Assembly (NCBI GenBank): GCA_965250215.1
Contig: CBDFNN010000004.1
Coordinates: 3,906,001-3,970,000 of the forward strand
DNA length: 64,000 bases
DNA from: CBDFNN01 sp965250215
GTDB taxonomy: Bacteria > Bacteroidota > Rhodothermia > Rhodothermales > DATKEJ01
Direction of reading: 5' to 3'
The notes below the pieces were generated by a model. It was given only the letters and a program-made list of their open reading frames with translations. It searched no databases and was not told the origin of the DNA. This document shows, one piece after another, positions 42,434 to 51,855 of this stretch. A program made the translations under genes and the position numbers. How positions within the stretch are numbered: position 1 is the first letter of the stretch; each line of letters begins with the position of its first letter.

Positions 42434-45250
42434 CTACTCCTGTCTAAAAATATTCTCTCGGATAGCAATGACCGGAGCAGAATACTTCCCAAGACTATTG
42501 TTCGCAATCACCATCCTATCGATTACTTCTAGCCGGTGCTCCTTATCGCTTGATTCATCGAGATCGGAAATAAAGTTTCTGAAGGAGGCTTCTTCTCCAT
42601 CAAATAAATGGTAGATGTACCATGCACGTCGGCTTGCATGGATTACACCTAGCACACGCTCTTCTGGATTATCAAGCGTGCCCATTTCGTTTATCTCTTC
42701 AGATAGCGTTTCATGGAGACTGGACATCTCTTGCCCCATCGCGAGCGAATCGTTCACACTCAAATCCAGATTCTCTTTGCTTGGATAGTCTCCTTGTAGA
42801 AAGTCACGTTCGACTTCATCTTGAGCGAGTTCTGACTCATTAGTTGATTGCCCCGAAATTATATCGGTCGAATCAGAATCTAAATTCGCAACTCCACTTT
42901 CTATTTCTTCCTGTGAGGCAGTTGGTTCAGCGACATCTCTAGGATTCAAATTTTCCTCCGAATCCAAGGCATCTGAATCAAAACTCGCCTTATCTATTGG
43001 CTCGGTATCGGCCGGCTTTAAGGGAGCTCTTGAAATATCGTTTTCGTCAGGCCACTCCGGGAGATCTCTCGATCCACGTCGAGGCTCCGATAAATCGTGG
43101 ATTCGACCTTCCAAGTCTCTATTGGGCGGTGCCCATTGACTGAGATTCTCGCTGTTATCTGCGTTCGAAAAATGTTGCTCTGGTTCTTGAGTTTCAAGAT
43201 CTGGCTCTTGATCTTGTTGGCTAAGTTCGACTCGCTCCGACTCCAAGCTATCCTGTTTTATTTCAGGCACACCATGATCAGTGTTCGTGTCCTCGTCTTC
43301 TTCACTATCTCCTTCTGGTTCAGCCTGAAATTTTCTCCAAAGCGGGATTGAGTTCGGGTCCGCAGCTGCCTCGGCAATTGTTGGGAAATCCTCCTCATTC
43401 GGTTTTGCCTGATCTGAATCTTGGTTCGTGTTCAGATCATCTTCGTCTTTGTCATCTATATCTCGATCCTCGGTCGAGGACTCAAATACCTCATTTAACA
43501 GCTCGACAGGCTTATCAATATCGGCGATTTCATGACCTTGACCCGCCTCTTCCTCCATTTCTGGAGAATCAACGAATGGTGCATTTTTAACCGGAATTGC
43601 TGGGATCACAGGATGAGGAAAAGTGACCTCCTGTACGTGGTTCGTATCATCTGGCTCTTCGTTGCCCGCGTCCTCATCGGTTATTTCCTCGACACGATCT
43701 TCTTCATCTTGCTCTTCCCTAGCGAAGGGCTGCTGAAACCCAAAAGTCGTCTTTTGGAGCGGCGGATCATCTTCTCCAACGAATTCTCCAGTCGGCTCAT
43801 CGTCTCGGATGTCTTTCAACACCACTTTGTCTTCCTCGTCCTCTCGATTCTCCTCTGGTGTTGAATCATGGAGTTCGTCAATATTTTCTATCTCGACGTC
43901 CTCTATTGCAAGGTCGTCTTCAACATCCCCTTCGTCCTCTCCCCTCGCTTCAGAGCCGATCTGCTGATCTGCTTTCTCTATATCCGACTCGGGACTTTCA
44001 CTAATCTCTGGTGCACCTTTGACTAGTTCAAAAGGCCTGAGGATGTCTCTATCATCGTTGTCCTGTCGAGTTGAAAAGGGACCGTCAACAGCTTCGTTTT
44101 TTGACTCCTCGCGAGGCTCGACTTCCTTTTCGACCACCTCTTTAGAAGGCCCAGGAAGATCTTCCGGCATCGGTGCTCTCCGACCAAGACGCTCCGCCTC
44201 TTCGGCTACAGCGTCAATATCAGATTCGACAATGTCTCTGCGCTGTATTGGACTTTCAACAACCTTGGACGCCTCTGCTTCTAAAGCAGCGATCTCGGCA
44301 GCGGCAGGTGAGATTTCCTCGATCTCTTTCTCTTGTTCAAGATTTTCGTCTTCCTCTCCAATTCCGTGGATGAGCCCTTCACTCGCAGCGGTTATGCCTA
44401 ATCCTTTGATCAGATTCATGTTAGGCGAATCGGCTGTGCTTCCAGATTCTTCCGCTTCAGACTCCTCTGTTTCGCGAGGAGAAGGAAGATCAATCCGCCT
44501 GCTTTCAGAATGACCATCTGAACGAAGAAGTTGGAGGAGCTCAGCACGAGTATAGCCTTCGTTCTGATCGTTCTCAACAAGGCGTGCCAAATCGTGCCGC
44601 CCTTTTTGATCAAAGAGCAAAAGAAGTACGTCAGCCGGAACAGCATTCTCCATGCTCGGAACGGACTCCACGATATTATAGAGACTCTCGAGCTTATTAA
44701 TCCAAGCTTGATCTGCAAGGCTATCTGCAACTCGCCGATCGACTTCTGCTAGGAGGTCAGAAAACTCCTGCCGAGCAATTTTCTCAGACCCGGTTCGAAG
44801 TATATAGTCATCAACAGCTCTCGTGAACTCCGGATAGGAGTTGAAGAAGGACATCCTCTCCTTCGCCCTTTTCAAATCGCTTACTCCATATTCAGTGCCA
44901 AACACAAATTTTGTGAGTGTGAGTGAGGGCTGAATTAGGAAAGAAATAACCTGCCTGACGGCCTGTCTCAAAGTCTGCTCCCAAAGCGACGCAGGTACGC
45001 GGGCATGCTTTTGTAAATAACGACGCCAGTCTTCAGTTTTTTGCTGTACTTCCTCGCTCTCATAGTCAATCCAATCTGGATAGACTTCCAAATCGATTTC
45101 ATGAACCTTCTGATGCAGAGCCCTTTTTAAAAAGTGAGCAATGGGCTTCGGAATAGAAGGACCAAGAAGATCTGAAAGTGAGTAGGGTTTAGTGTCGGGA
45201 AAGGTCTCAATCAGGTGGTTTTGAACCTGCTCAGCAAAAGCCTTAACCAT
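42434..45250 (-). CDS. Large acidic, mostly disordered protein of unknown function
   Basis: Length is 938 aa with three zones. Residues 1-250 are helical with balanced charge (SLSDLLGPSIPKPIAHFLKR, RVPASLWEQTLRQAVRQVIS, EQVQNHLIETF). Residues about 255-810 are extremely rich in Glu, Asp, Ser and Pro with little predicted order (EDEEDKVVLKDIRDDEP, EGDSEEDEDTNTDHGVPE). Residues about 815-938 become helical again (SSLHETLSEEINEMG, ASRRAWYIYHLFDGEEASFR, RLEVIDRMVIANNSLG). There is no signal peptide or membrane segment. It lies directly upstream of the carboxyltransferase gene. I do not recognise it. The acidic linker could act as a scaffold or spacer; this is speculation. Confidence 0.8.
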   Translation of the reverse strand: MVKAFAEQVQNHLIETFPDTKPYSLSDLLGPSIPKPIAHFLKRALHQKVHEIDLEVYPDWIDYESEEVQQKTEDWRRYLQKHARVPASLWEQTLRQAVRQVISFLIQPSLTLTKFVFGTEYGVSDLKRAKERMSFFNSYPEFTRAVDDYILRTGSEKIARQEFSDLLAEVDRRVADSLADQAWINKLESLYNIVESVPSMENAVPADVLLLLFDQKGRHDLARLVENDQNEGYTRAELLQLLRSDGHSESRRIDLPSPRETEESEAEESGSTADSPNMNLIKGLGITAASEGLIHGIGEEDENLEQEKEIEEISPAAAEIAALEAEASKVVESPIQRRDIVESDIDAVAEEAERLGRRAPMPEDLPGPSKEVVEKEVEPREESKNEAVDGPFSTRQDNDDRDILRPFELVKGAPEISESPESDIEKADQQIGSEARGEDEGDVEDDLAIEDVEIENIDELHDSTPEENREDEEDKVVLKDIRDDEPTGEFVGEDDPPLQKTTFGFQQPFAREEQDEEDRVEEITDEDAGNEEPDDTNHVQEVTFPHPVIPAIPVKNAPFVDSPEMEEEAGQGHEIADIDKPVELLNEVFESSTEDRDIDDKDEDDLNTNQDSDQAKPNEEDFPTIAEAAADPNSIPLWRKFQAEPEGDSEEDEDTNTDHGVPEIKQDSLESERVELSQQDQEPDLETQEPEQHFSNADNSENLSQWAPPNRDLEGRIHDLSEPRRGSRDLPEWPDENDISRAPLKPADTEPIDKASFDSDALDSEENLNPRDVAEPTASQEEIESGVANLDSDSTDIISGQSTNESELAQDEVERDFLQGDYPSKENLDLSVNDSLAMGQEMSSLHETLSEEINEMGTLDNPEERVLGVIHASRRAWYIYHLFDGEEASFRNFISDLDESSDKEHRLEVIDRMVIANNSLGKYSAPVIAIRENIFRQE

Positions 45251-45384
45251 GGGGGAGTAAAATTTGTTGAAGTACTACGTAATCCTCATACTCCTAAACG
45301 TCAAAAATGGGCCGATGTTATCTACTTTTATTTTGAAGTTAGCGTATCAACAATCAGAAATGATTTGTACCCGAATTTAGTGGC

Positions 45385-45618
45385 ATGAAGGATAGAGTTC
45401 TAGGTATAGATGCACACAAGTCTGGCCAGGTTGTAGTCAAAATAGAAATCAGTCGAATGCATTCGCGTGAAGCTCATATTTTTCGAATTGAAAAACTCTC
45501 AGAACTAGAACCGAAATTCAAAAATACACTTGTGAAGCCAAAGTTGAATCCGACTATTGCTGGTATGGATAGGCTGATCGGACTTTTGACTAAGGCTAGG
45601 AAGATCGACCGAGAGTGA
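45385..45618 (+). CDS. Possible small protein, unrecognised
   Basis: A 77-codon ORF with ATG start in an otherwise empty region, divergent from the acidic protein. The sequence is basic and soluble (MKDRVLGIDAHKSGQVVVKI, ending GLLTKARKIDRE). Codon choice resembles the neighbours and no other frame competes. There are no motifs. It could be a real small gene or chance. Confidence 0.4.
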   Translation: MKDRVLGIDAHKSGQVVVKIEISRMHSREAHIFRIEKLSELEPKFKNTLVKPKLNPTIAGMDRLIGLLTKARKIDRE

Positions 45619-45787
45619 GATCAGGAAGCAAGGATCATTCTCGCTTGGCCGAGATCATCCATCATCGGTATCTTAGTCCGCGAGTAGATGCTTCGCAGGT
45701 AAAGAAAAAGGACTGGAGAGTAAGAGCCAGCCCTAACCTTCAAAGGAAGATGAATGGAAATACATTGGTGAGACGAAATAGATAGAA

Positions 45788-46819
45788 ATGGAAAAAATTG
45801 CGATTGTGGGTGCTGGCCTCACAGGCCTTAGTTGTGCACTATTATTACAGGAAGATTTCGATGTTACCTTGATTGAAAAAAGTCGTGGTGTCTCTGGCCG
45901 AGCGGCAAGCCGAACTCATAACAATCTGTCCTTCGATCACGGGGCTCAAGCATTCGAAATGGGAAGCGAAGTAGTTGAAAGATTTATCAGAGGTCTCGAA
46001 ATTGACGGCCTTCTAGAAATCGAAAAGCCTATTTGGACTTTCGACATCATGGGAATGCTTCAACCCGGAGATCCTCTCAAAAATGCAAAAGCCAAATGGA
46101 GTGTAGACGGCGGCATCAAACACCTCGGCAAAGGGATCGAGAAAAAGCTTCATTGCCTGATCCTAAAAGAACACAAACTCGAATACCTCCAGCGAAAAGG
46201 AAATAAATGGTGCCTCTGTACTGCAGATACAGAATTTGAGGATTTTGATAAAGTCCTTTTCACCATACCAGGCCCTCAGGCCTCTAGGATCATCGAACGG
46301 AGCGGGATGGATCGGTCTTGGCGGGATTGGCTAGCTATCAAATTGCGGGCTGCTTCCTACCGAAGTATCCTGAGCTTTGCATTTTCCTGGGATGAAAAAC
46401 TATTTGAGGAGGCCAGCTATTCAGCCTTGATTAATTCAGACCGAATGCACCAAGTTACGTGGATAGGTCTTGAACATCAGAAGCCCGGTCGGACCGATGG
46501 TAATTCGTCCTTGCTTGTTTGCCAAATGAGTCCAGATTGGAGCACCCTCCACTTTAGAAAGTCTATAGAACAGGTGAAAGAGGATGTCTTGTCCTTCATC
46601 TCCGAAATTGTTGGATTTGATCTACCAGAACCAATCTACTCCAACAGACAAGGATGGTTATATGCCATTCCAGACTCCGTGATTGATCGAGACGAGCTGG
46701 CTCCTCTTCATTCCGAAGGTCTCTTTTTTGCTGGGGATAGTTTTGTTGGTGGACGAATTCACCTGGCCATGGAAGACGGGATTAATATGGCAAAATTCCT
46801 CAAGGGCAAAGCTAACTAG
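45788..46819 (+). CDS. Renalase-like NAD(P)/FAD-dependent amine oxidoreductase
   Basis: Length is 343 aa. The FAD-binding motif IAIVGAGLTGLSCALLLQ is followed by EKSRGVSGRAASR and FDHGAQAF, as in bacterial renalase-like proteins, and the C-terminal FAD-contact region is LFFAGDSFVGGRIHLAMEDG. Bacterial renalases oxidise isomeric forms of dihydro-NAD(P). That activity is plausible here but not shown. A short palindrome GCTCAATTGAGC lies just after the stop (46822-46833), and pdxH follows 104 bases on. Confidence 0.82.
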   Translation: MEKIAIVGAGLTGLSCALLLQEDFDVTLIEKSRGVSGRAASRTHNNLSFDHGAQAFEMGSEVVERFIRGLEIDGLLEIEKPIWTFDIMGMLQPGDPLKNAKAKWSVDGGIKHLGKGIEKKLHCLILKEHKLEYLQRKGNKWCLCTADTEFEDFDKVLFTIPGPQASRIIERSGMDRSWRDWLAIKLRAASYRSILSFAFSWDEKLFEEASYSALINSDRMHQVTWIGLEHQKPGRTDGNSSLLVCQMSPDWSTLHFRKSIEQVKEDVLSFISEIVGFDLPEPIYSNRQGWLYAIPDSVIDRDELAPLHSEGLFFAGDSFVGGRIHLAMEDGINMAKFLKGKAN

Positions 46820-46923
46820 AGGCTCAATTGAGCTCAGAAGAATGACGGGGTGGCCACTCTGAATCTATTTTAAAGCCGAGAGTAAAAGTACCACGCTGCA
46901 TTTAGTAATTATTCAACAATCTT

Positions 46924-47562
46924 ATGTCAATAGACGCCCTTAGACAAGAGTATATGGGAAATCACCTCAGCGAGTCTGAGCTTGGTTCAGATCCCATAGA
47001 GACATTTCGTTCTTGGTTTGATCTTGCGAACAAGACGGAAGGCATTCCAGAGCCCAATGCCATGACCCTTGCAACCGTTGACTCGGCGGGACAGGCATCG
47101 GCGAGAATAGTTTTACTGAAAGGACTGGAGCCTGAGGGATTCGTTTTCTACACGAATTATTTAAGCCGAAAAGGCAAAGATATCGATGCGTCATCCAATG
47201 CAGCTCTCGTCTTTTGGTGGGAGCCATTGCATCGCCAAGTTCGAATTGAAGGTACTGTAGAGAAAGTTGGCCGAGACGAAAGCCAAACTTACTTTGATTC
47301 TAGACCACGTGGAAGTCGGGTTGGAGCATGGGTTTCACAGCAAAGTAGTGTAATCGATTCAAGGCAATTTCTCGACAAGACCCTGGACGACTACGAAGCC
47401 AAATTTGAGGGCCAAGATGTCCCGCTTCCCGATCACTGGGGAGGATACATCGTGAAGCCTCACATGGTCGAGTTTTGGCAAGGTGGCGAACGTCGGCTGC
47501 ATGATAGAATTAGATTCCGGCAGCAGAGCGGTGCATGGGAAATTGATAGACTGAGTCCTTAA
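46924..47562 (+). CDS. pdxH: Pyridoxamine 5'-phosphate oxidase
   Basis: An FMN enzyme that makes PLP from PNP or PMP. Length is 212 aa. IDALRQEYMGNHLSES is the typical N-terminus; ARIVLLKGLEPEGFVFYTNY, QVRIEGTVEKV, SYFDSRP-like TYFDSRPRGSRVGAWVSQQS and the C-terminal RLHDRIRFRQ with DRLSP complete the family set. The TAA stop (47560-47562) is in phase with a heptamer array (CAGTTAA...) beginning at the next base. Confidence 0.95.
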   Translation: MSIDALRQEYMGNHLSESELGSDPIETFRSWFDLANKTEGIPEPNAMTLATVDSAGQASARIVLLKGLEPEGFVFYTNYLSRKGKDIDASSNAALVFWWEPLHRQVRIEGTVEKVGRDESQTYFDSRPRGSRVGAWVSQQSSVIDSRQFLDKTLDDYEAKFEGQDVPLPDHWGGYIVKPHMVEFWQGGERRLHDRIRFRQQSGAWEIDRLSP

Positions 47563-47590
47563 CAGTTAACGGCGGACTGTTTACGGTAAA
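47556..47590. repeat. Heptamer array seeded at the pdxH stop codon
   Basis: Units in 7s: TCCTTAA (contains the stop), CAGTTAA, CGGCGGA, CTGTTTA, CGGTAAA. TAA is at the same phase in the first two units. Confidence 0.7.
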
Positions 47591-47737
47591 TGATAGTAGC
47601 CTGTTTGGCGAGTGTGTCGGCCTGATTTCGTGTTTTTTTGCTTTACTATATATTAAGCCCGATCTGCTTACATATATTTCACAATGGACCTCCCCTCGGT
47701 TTAGCGATACGAATCAAGAGACCAACAACGCATACCC

Positions 47738-49615
47738 ATGCCCACAATAGTTACTTTCGAGACCATCCCTGAGCTATTTTCCGATCTCTTCGATTATTTC
47801 CAAGGCCAAAATAAAACGGCGCTTAGGTATAAGGACAAGAAGAGCAATGAGTGGGTTGACATTACCTGGGACGAATTGCGAGACAGGGTCTATGCCATGA
47901 TGGGATTTCTATCGGCGCAAGGAGTCACTAAGGGCGATCGAGTTGCCATCCTGGCAGAGAATAGACCGGAATGGGCCGTAACGGACATGGCAATGCAGCT
48001 GCTGGGCGCGATAAATGTCTCTCTGTACACGAGCCTTCCTGCAGATCAAGTTGAGTATATCATGAAGGACTCAGGAGCCAGAGTCTTTGTTGTCTCGGCT
48101 GGTATTCAGTACAAAAAGGCGACGAAGATATTTGATGCCTGCGAAGCTCTTGAGCACATTGTGACCATGTCAGAGCCGAAGGACGAGATTCCTAGCCATG
48201 TTACAAAATGGCACGACGCCATTGAGATGGGAAAAGCGGAATTTGAATCGAAATCGGCTGAGCTGCTTGCTATAAAGAAAAATACAACTGCAGATGAGGT
48301 CTCGTCATTAATTTATACGAGTGGCACGACCGGAAGTCCAAAAGGTGTCATGTTGACGCACCGCAATTTTTGCTCTAATGTCAGCTCGGCATTAGAACGA
48401 TTTCCTTTTGGTCCATCAGATCATCATCTCTCCTTCCTTCCTCTCTGCCACTCTTTTGAGCGCACGGCAGGATACCACGGGATACTGGCGGCCGGCGGAA
48501 CGATTTCGTACGCGGAAAGCATCGACTCCGTTAGCAAAAATCTTCCCGAGGTCAAGCCCACCGTAATGATCTCTGTACCAAGACTCTTTGAGCGAGTTTA
48601 CAATGTCCTTGCAAAGACGGTTGAGGAGGGTTCTGCTGTGAAAAAGGGAATATTCAAATGGGCCGTGAAGACAGGTGGGAAATACGCCAAAGCCGAGAAA
48701 CCGTCGGCCATCCTGAAGGCACAAAACAACCTTGCCCAGAGGCTCGTTTTTTCAAAACTTCACGTCAAGCTTGGTGGAAATGTCCGTTTTGCAGTTTCAG
48801 GTGGAGCTGCTTTACCAAAAGTCATTGGTGAGTTCTTTCAAGCCGCTGGACTCAATATAATAGAAGGCTATGGTCTGACAGAGACTGCGCCGGTGTTGTC
48901 AGCCAATGACGTTGACAACCCCAAGTTTGGATCAGTGGGATTTGTTTTTCGAGGCATAACTGTCGGGATTCAAGATCTCGACTCAAAAGAGATTATTGCC
49001 CAACAAGAAGGGGCCAACTTGCAACTGGATCTGAACAGTGCCGAAGGAGAGATTGTGGCCAAAGGTCCGAACGTCATGAAGGGCTACTGGAAAAATGAGG
49101 CAGCGACGAAGGAGGCCATAGATTCCGAAGGTTGGTATCACACTGGTGATATCGGAAAATTCGAGGGTGGCCAGCTGAAAATTACAGACCGTCTCAAACA
49201 CATGATTGTGTCGAAGGGAGGGAAAAACATCTACCCGGGCCCGATTGAAGAAAACTTTGTCACCGATCCCTTGATTGATCAATTGATGGTAGTTGGTGAG
49301 GGGCGGGAGTTTCTCACCGCCCTTGTTGTACCTGGCATGGATGCCCTAATCAATAAGGCTAAAACCGATGGTTGGATTTACTCCAAACCCTCAGAGCTTT
49401 TTGAAATGAAAGAAGCTCAGGACCTCTATGCTGGAGTTTTCAAGAGCTACTCGAGAAATGCGGCCGCTCATGAGAAAATTCGAGGTTTTCGCCTGATTCA
49501 AGAGCCTTTCACGGTGGACAATGGCTATATGACTCCTACAATGAAAATTAAGAGGAAGGCTATCGATAAGGACTTTGTGGATATCATCAATGAAATGTAT
49601 AAGGGAGTAGTATAA
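47738..49615 (+). CDS. Long-chain fatty-acid--CoA ligase (AMP-forming)
   Basis: ANL-superfamily ligase, 625 aa, of the FadD15-like type. The P-loop YTSGTTGSPKGV is at about 193-204, GYGLTETAP is in the core, WYHTGDIGKF and DRLKHMIVSKGGKNIYPGPIE are the hinge region, and MTPTMKIKRK near the end includes the catalytic lysine. It activates long-chain fatty acids as acyl-AMP and then acyl-CoA at the membrane. Gaps on both sides suggest it is monocistronic. Confidence 0.94.
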   Translation: MPTIVTFETIPELFSDLFDYFQGQNKTALRYKDKKSNEWVDITWDELRDRVYAMMGFLSAQGVTKGDRVAILAENRPEWAVTDMAMQLLGAINVSLYTSLPADQVEYIMKDSGARVFVVSAGIQYKKATKIFDACEALEHIVTMSEPKDEIPSHVTKWHDAIEMGKAEFESKSAELLAIKKNTTADEVSSLIYTSGTTGSPKGVMLTHRNFCSNVSSALERFPFGPSDHHLSFLPLCHSFERTAGYHGILAAGGTISYAESIDSVSKNLPEVKPTVMISVPRLFERVYNVLAKTVEEGSAVKKGIFKWAVKTGGKYAKAEKPSAILKAQNNLAQRLVFSKLHVKLGGNVRFAVSGGAALPKVIGEFFQAAGLNIIEGYGLTETAPVLSANDVDNPKFGSVGFVFRGITVGIQDLDSKEIIAQQEGANLQLDLNSAEGEIVAKGPNVMKGYWKNEAATKEAIDSEGWYHTGDIGKFEGGQLKITDRLKHMIVSKGGKNIYPGPIEENFVTDPLIDQLMVVGEGREFLTALVVPGMDALINKAKTDGWIYSKPSELFEMKEAQDLYAGVFKSYSRNAAAHEKIRGFRLIQEPFTVDNGYMTPTMKIKRKAIDKDFVDIINEMYKGVV

Positions 49616-49784
49616 AGGTACCTAAATCAACAAATTGGTCGCAGAATTTCTTAAAAATTATTTTGTTGAATTGAAGTTGCCAATTAGCTTTTGACTGGAT
49701 ACTTCTCTGGTTGATAGACATCAACCGCTCCCTTCCCCACAAGCTTTTCGTGTTCTTATTTCAAAAGCAACCATATAACATAAA

Positions 49785-51017
49785 ATGAAAAATATTCTAC
49801 AATTATGTCTGGGACTATCTATCAGTCTTGGAATCACAACAATTGGCTCAGGGCAAAGCTTCGTTCTGCAAGAGGTCAGCGTTTCTGGCCAAGCAAGTTT
49901 AAATCCTGATGCGGGATCCTATCTCTATCTTCCTGGATTAGGGAACGGAGCTTTTGGATTTGTCCTTGCTGCCAATGGCCCAGCTGAAGCTGCTTACACC
50001 GATGCAGCCGGAGATGTGGATGTTGTGGGGACCATGTTAACTCCTGGTGGTGAAGTCATAAATGTTGAAGAAGCCAATGTCGTCAATGGCGACGGTTCCT
50101 GCACCGTGAACTTAAATATGACGACGACCGGTCCGGATCTATGGCCAACGGGATTCCTTGTAGGAGGTGCAGCTGCCGACACCGGTGCTTTCTTTATTGG
50201 AGCAAGTGGAGGTGGCACAGCCCTTAGTTGGGCTACGGACGGACCACCAATTATGACTGCGAGTGAAGTTGAGCTATTTACCCCAGCCGGAACTCTTGCT
50301 TTGATAGACCTGTCTAGTGCAGGCGTCTTCACAGCGGGCCCAGGGGGTTCTTGGGCAGGCAGTGCAGGCTTTAGCTTCGGAGCCACATCTGCCGGACTTG
50401 GTATTAACAGAATCGATTTTAGATTCTCGTATACAGATACTATATGCACCCTTCTACCTGTTGAATTGTCTAGTTTTTCTTCCTCTTCAGGGGCAGGAGA
50501 CATCACTCTAAAGTGGTCTACACTTAGTGAGTTAAATAACGCTGGATTTGACGTTGAGTATTCCTCCAACGGCCAATTCTTTCAAAACATTGGATACGTT
50601 CCTGGAGCTGGTACAACTACAGAAACAAGCGACTATCAATTTGAAATCGAAAACTTCGAACCAGGTAACTATCAATTCCGATTGAAGCAGATCGATTTTG
50701 ATGGCTCTTATGAGTATAGCGAAGTCATCGAATCTGTCGTAACCGTGCCAGACGGATACCTAATTGGCAATGCCTATCCAAATCCTTTCAACCCAAGCAC
50801 GACTATGCAGATTGGAGTTGAAACCACGCAGAATGTCGTCGTAGAAATTTACAATACCTCGGGTCAATTGGTGGCGACCGCTTTCGAAGAAGAGCTCGGT
50901 GCTAATCAAATGACTTCTGTTCAGATCAGACTTGAGAATCTACCAAGCGGCCAGTACATCGCTGCGGTTCGTGGCACCAACTGGGTTGCTCACGAGATGA
51001 TCACGATGATAAAATAG
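49785..51017 (+). CDS. Secreted protein with T9SS sorting domain
   Basis: Length is 410 aa with signal peptide MKNILQLCLGLSISLGITTIGSG. Residues 25-220 are a Gly/Ala/Thr-rich beta domain (FVLQEVSVSGQASLNPDAGS, GPGGSWAGSAGFSFG) that I do not recognise. Then follows the module LPVELSSFSSSSGAGDITLK...SELNNAGFDVEYS...FRLKQIDFDGSYEYSEV, shared with two other window proteins, and the sorting domain NAYPNPFNPSTTM, LPSGQYIAAVRG. It is probably surface exposed. Its TAG stop sits in phase with a downstream TTTCGAG array, and a strong hairpin follows. Confidence 0.82.
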   Translation: MKNILQLCLGLSISLGITTIGSGQSFVLQEVSVSGQASLNPDAGSYLYLPGLGNGAFGFVLAANGPAEAAYTDAAGDVDVVGTMLTPGGEVINVEEANVVNGDGSCTVNLNMTTTGPDLWPTGFLVGGAAADTGAFFIGASGGGTALSWATDGPPIMTASEVELFTPAGTLALIDLSSAGVFTAGPGGSWAGSAGFSFGATSAGLGINRIDFRFSYTDTICTLLPVELSSFSSSSGAGDITLKWSTLSELNNAGFDVEYSSNGQFFQNIGYVPGAGTTTETSDYQFEIENFEPGNYQFRLKQIDFDGSYEYSEVIESVVTVPDGYLIGNAYPNPFNPSTTMQIGVETTQNVVVEIYNTSGQLVATAFEEELGANQMTSVQIRLENLPSGQYIAAVRGTNWVAHEMITMIK

Positions 51018-51045
51018 GTTTCATTTTCGAGTTTCGAGTTTATTA
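51018..51045. repeat. TTTCGAG heptamer array after the T9SS gene
   Basis: In 7s from the stop: AAAATAG (contains TAG), GTTTCAT, TTTCGAG, TTTCGAG, TTTATTA. The doubled word is identical to that at 12224-12237, after an unrelated gene. Confidence 0.7.
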
Positions 51046-51079
51046 AGAAAGGGGCGTCGCTATGCGGCGCCCCTTTCTT
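51045..51079. terminator. Strong hairpin terminator between convergent genes
   Basis: AAGAAAGGGGCGTCGC pairs with GCGGCGCCCCTTTCTT: a 16-bp stem with one G-T wobble and a 3-base loop. It lies between the T9SS gene and the DUF2461 gene. The T tract is interrupted (CTTTCTT), so termination strength is inferred from the stem. Confidence 0.8.
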
Positions 51080-51159
51080 GTCATCAGCTCTCAGAACTCA
51101 GTCGTTAGGGCAATAAAGCCTTCGCTAGTTCTTACGACTGAGTTCTGAAAGCTGATGAC
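51080..51159. repeat. Long imperfect inverted repeat built of xxxTCAG heptamers
   Basis: The left arm 51080-51105 (units TCATCAG, CTCTCAG, AACTCAG) and right arm 51134-51159 (ending AAAGCTGATGAC) are near-perfect complements over 26 bases with 28 bases between them. The same xxxTCAG vocabulary occurs at 14331 and 51862-52009. Confidence 0.8.
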
Positions 51160-51171
51160 TGGACCTGCCGG

Positions 51172-51855
51172 CTATATTAGCGACTGGCCGTTCAAGTCCG
51201 TTGTCAATATCTCACTCATGTGGTCAAAGAACGGCCTGACCTTTTTCAAAGTCTTGGCGACCTCCTTGACGGCCCCCTCTTTCTTCAATTCGCTGTCCTT
51301 GAATTTCTTCAGGACGTACATATTTTTATGCCGAAGCAGGTCGATGGCTGGATCCTCTTTATCAAATCCTTTAGGCGCCGTTTTAAGCTTCTCACCTCGC
51401 AACTCTCCAAAAGTATCTTTGAATGACTTAGACTTAAGTATCTTTCTAAGAGGTGCAGGATCTTGCTGTATCTGCTTTCTGATGTGCCTAAGATCTTCAG
51501 AGTTGGGATTGTAAAAACCACCCCCAATGTGACTCTCATTTCCCGGAACGATGCTTACAAAGTATCCACCCCGTAAGGCTTTGCCCGATCGGCTGAGACC
51601 TCCCATCCAGTAGGCCCGATAGGGCGTCTTATCTTTAGAAAACCGGATATCCCGATAAATCCGCATCAAGCATTTCTTGCCGGAAACAGTCTCGATATCA
51701 TCATGCTTGTTCATCTCCTGAATGAGGGCATCGAAAAAGGCGATGGTGTTCTCGTGGGCATCTGTGTATCGATCTTTGTTGGCATTGAACCACTCACGAT
51801 CGTTGTTTTTTTTAAGGTCCTTGAGGAATTTGAAATTGGCGGCGGAAATGGACAT
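51172..51855 (-). CDS. DUF2461 family protein
   Basis: Length is 227 aa. FLKDLKKNNDREWFNANKDR, KCLMRIYRDIRFSKDKTPYR, GGYFVSIVPGNESHIGGGFY and the LRHIRKQI helix are the signature of DUF2461 (TIGR02453). These are soluble proteins of unknown function, common in Bacteroidota. Intergenic repeat blocks flank it on both sides. Confidence 0.92.
   Translation of the reverse strand: MSISAANFKFLKDLKKNNDREWFNANKDRYTDAHENTIAFFDALIQEMNKHDDIETVSGKKCLMRIYRDIRFSKDKTPYRAYWMGGLSRSGKALRGGYFVSIVPGNESHIGGGFYNPNSEDLRHIRKQIQQDPAPLRKILKSKSFKDTFGELRGEKLKTAPKGFDKEDPAIDLLRHKNMYVLKKFKDSELKKEGAVKEVAKTLKKVRPFFDHMSEILTTDLNGQSLI

Noticed and set aside
44019..44513. Ser-rich 164-codon ORF opposite the acidic protein
   Set aside because: Its Ser-rich composition simply mirrors the Glu/Asp-rich codons on the other strand; there is no start signal or motif.
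49627..49670. TCAACAAA/TTTTGTTGA pair after the acyl-CoA ligase as a terminator
   Set aside because: The arms are about 28 bases apart, AT-rich and lack a following T tract, so a functional terminator is not convincing.
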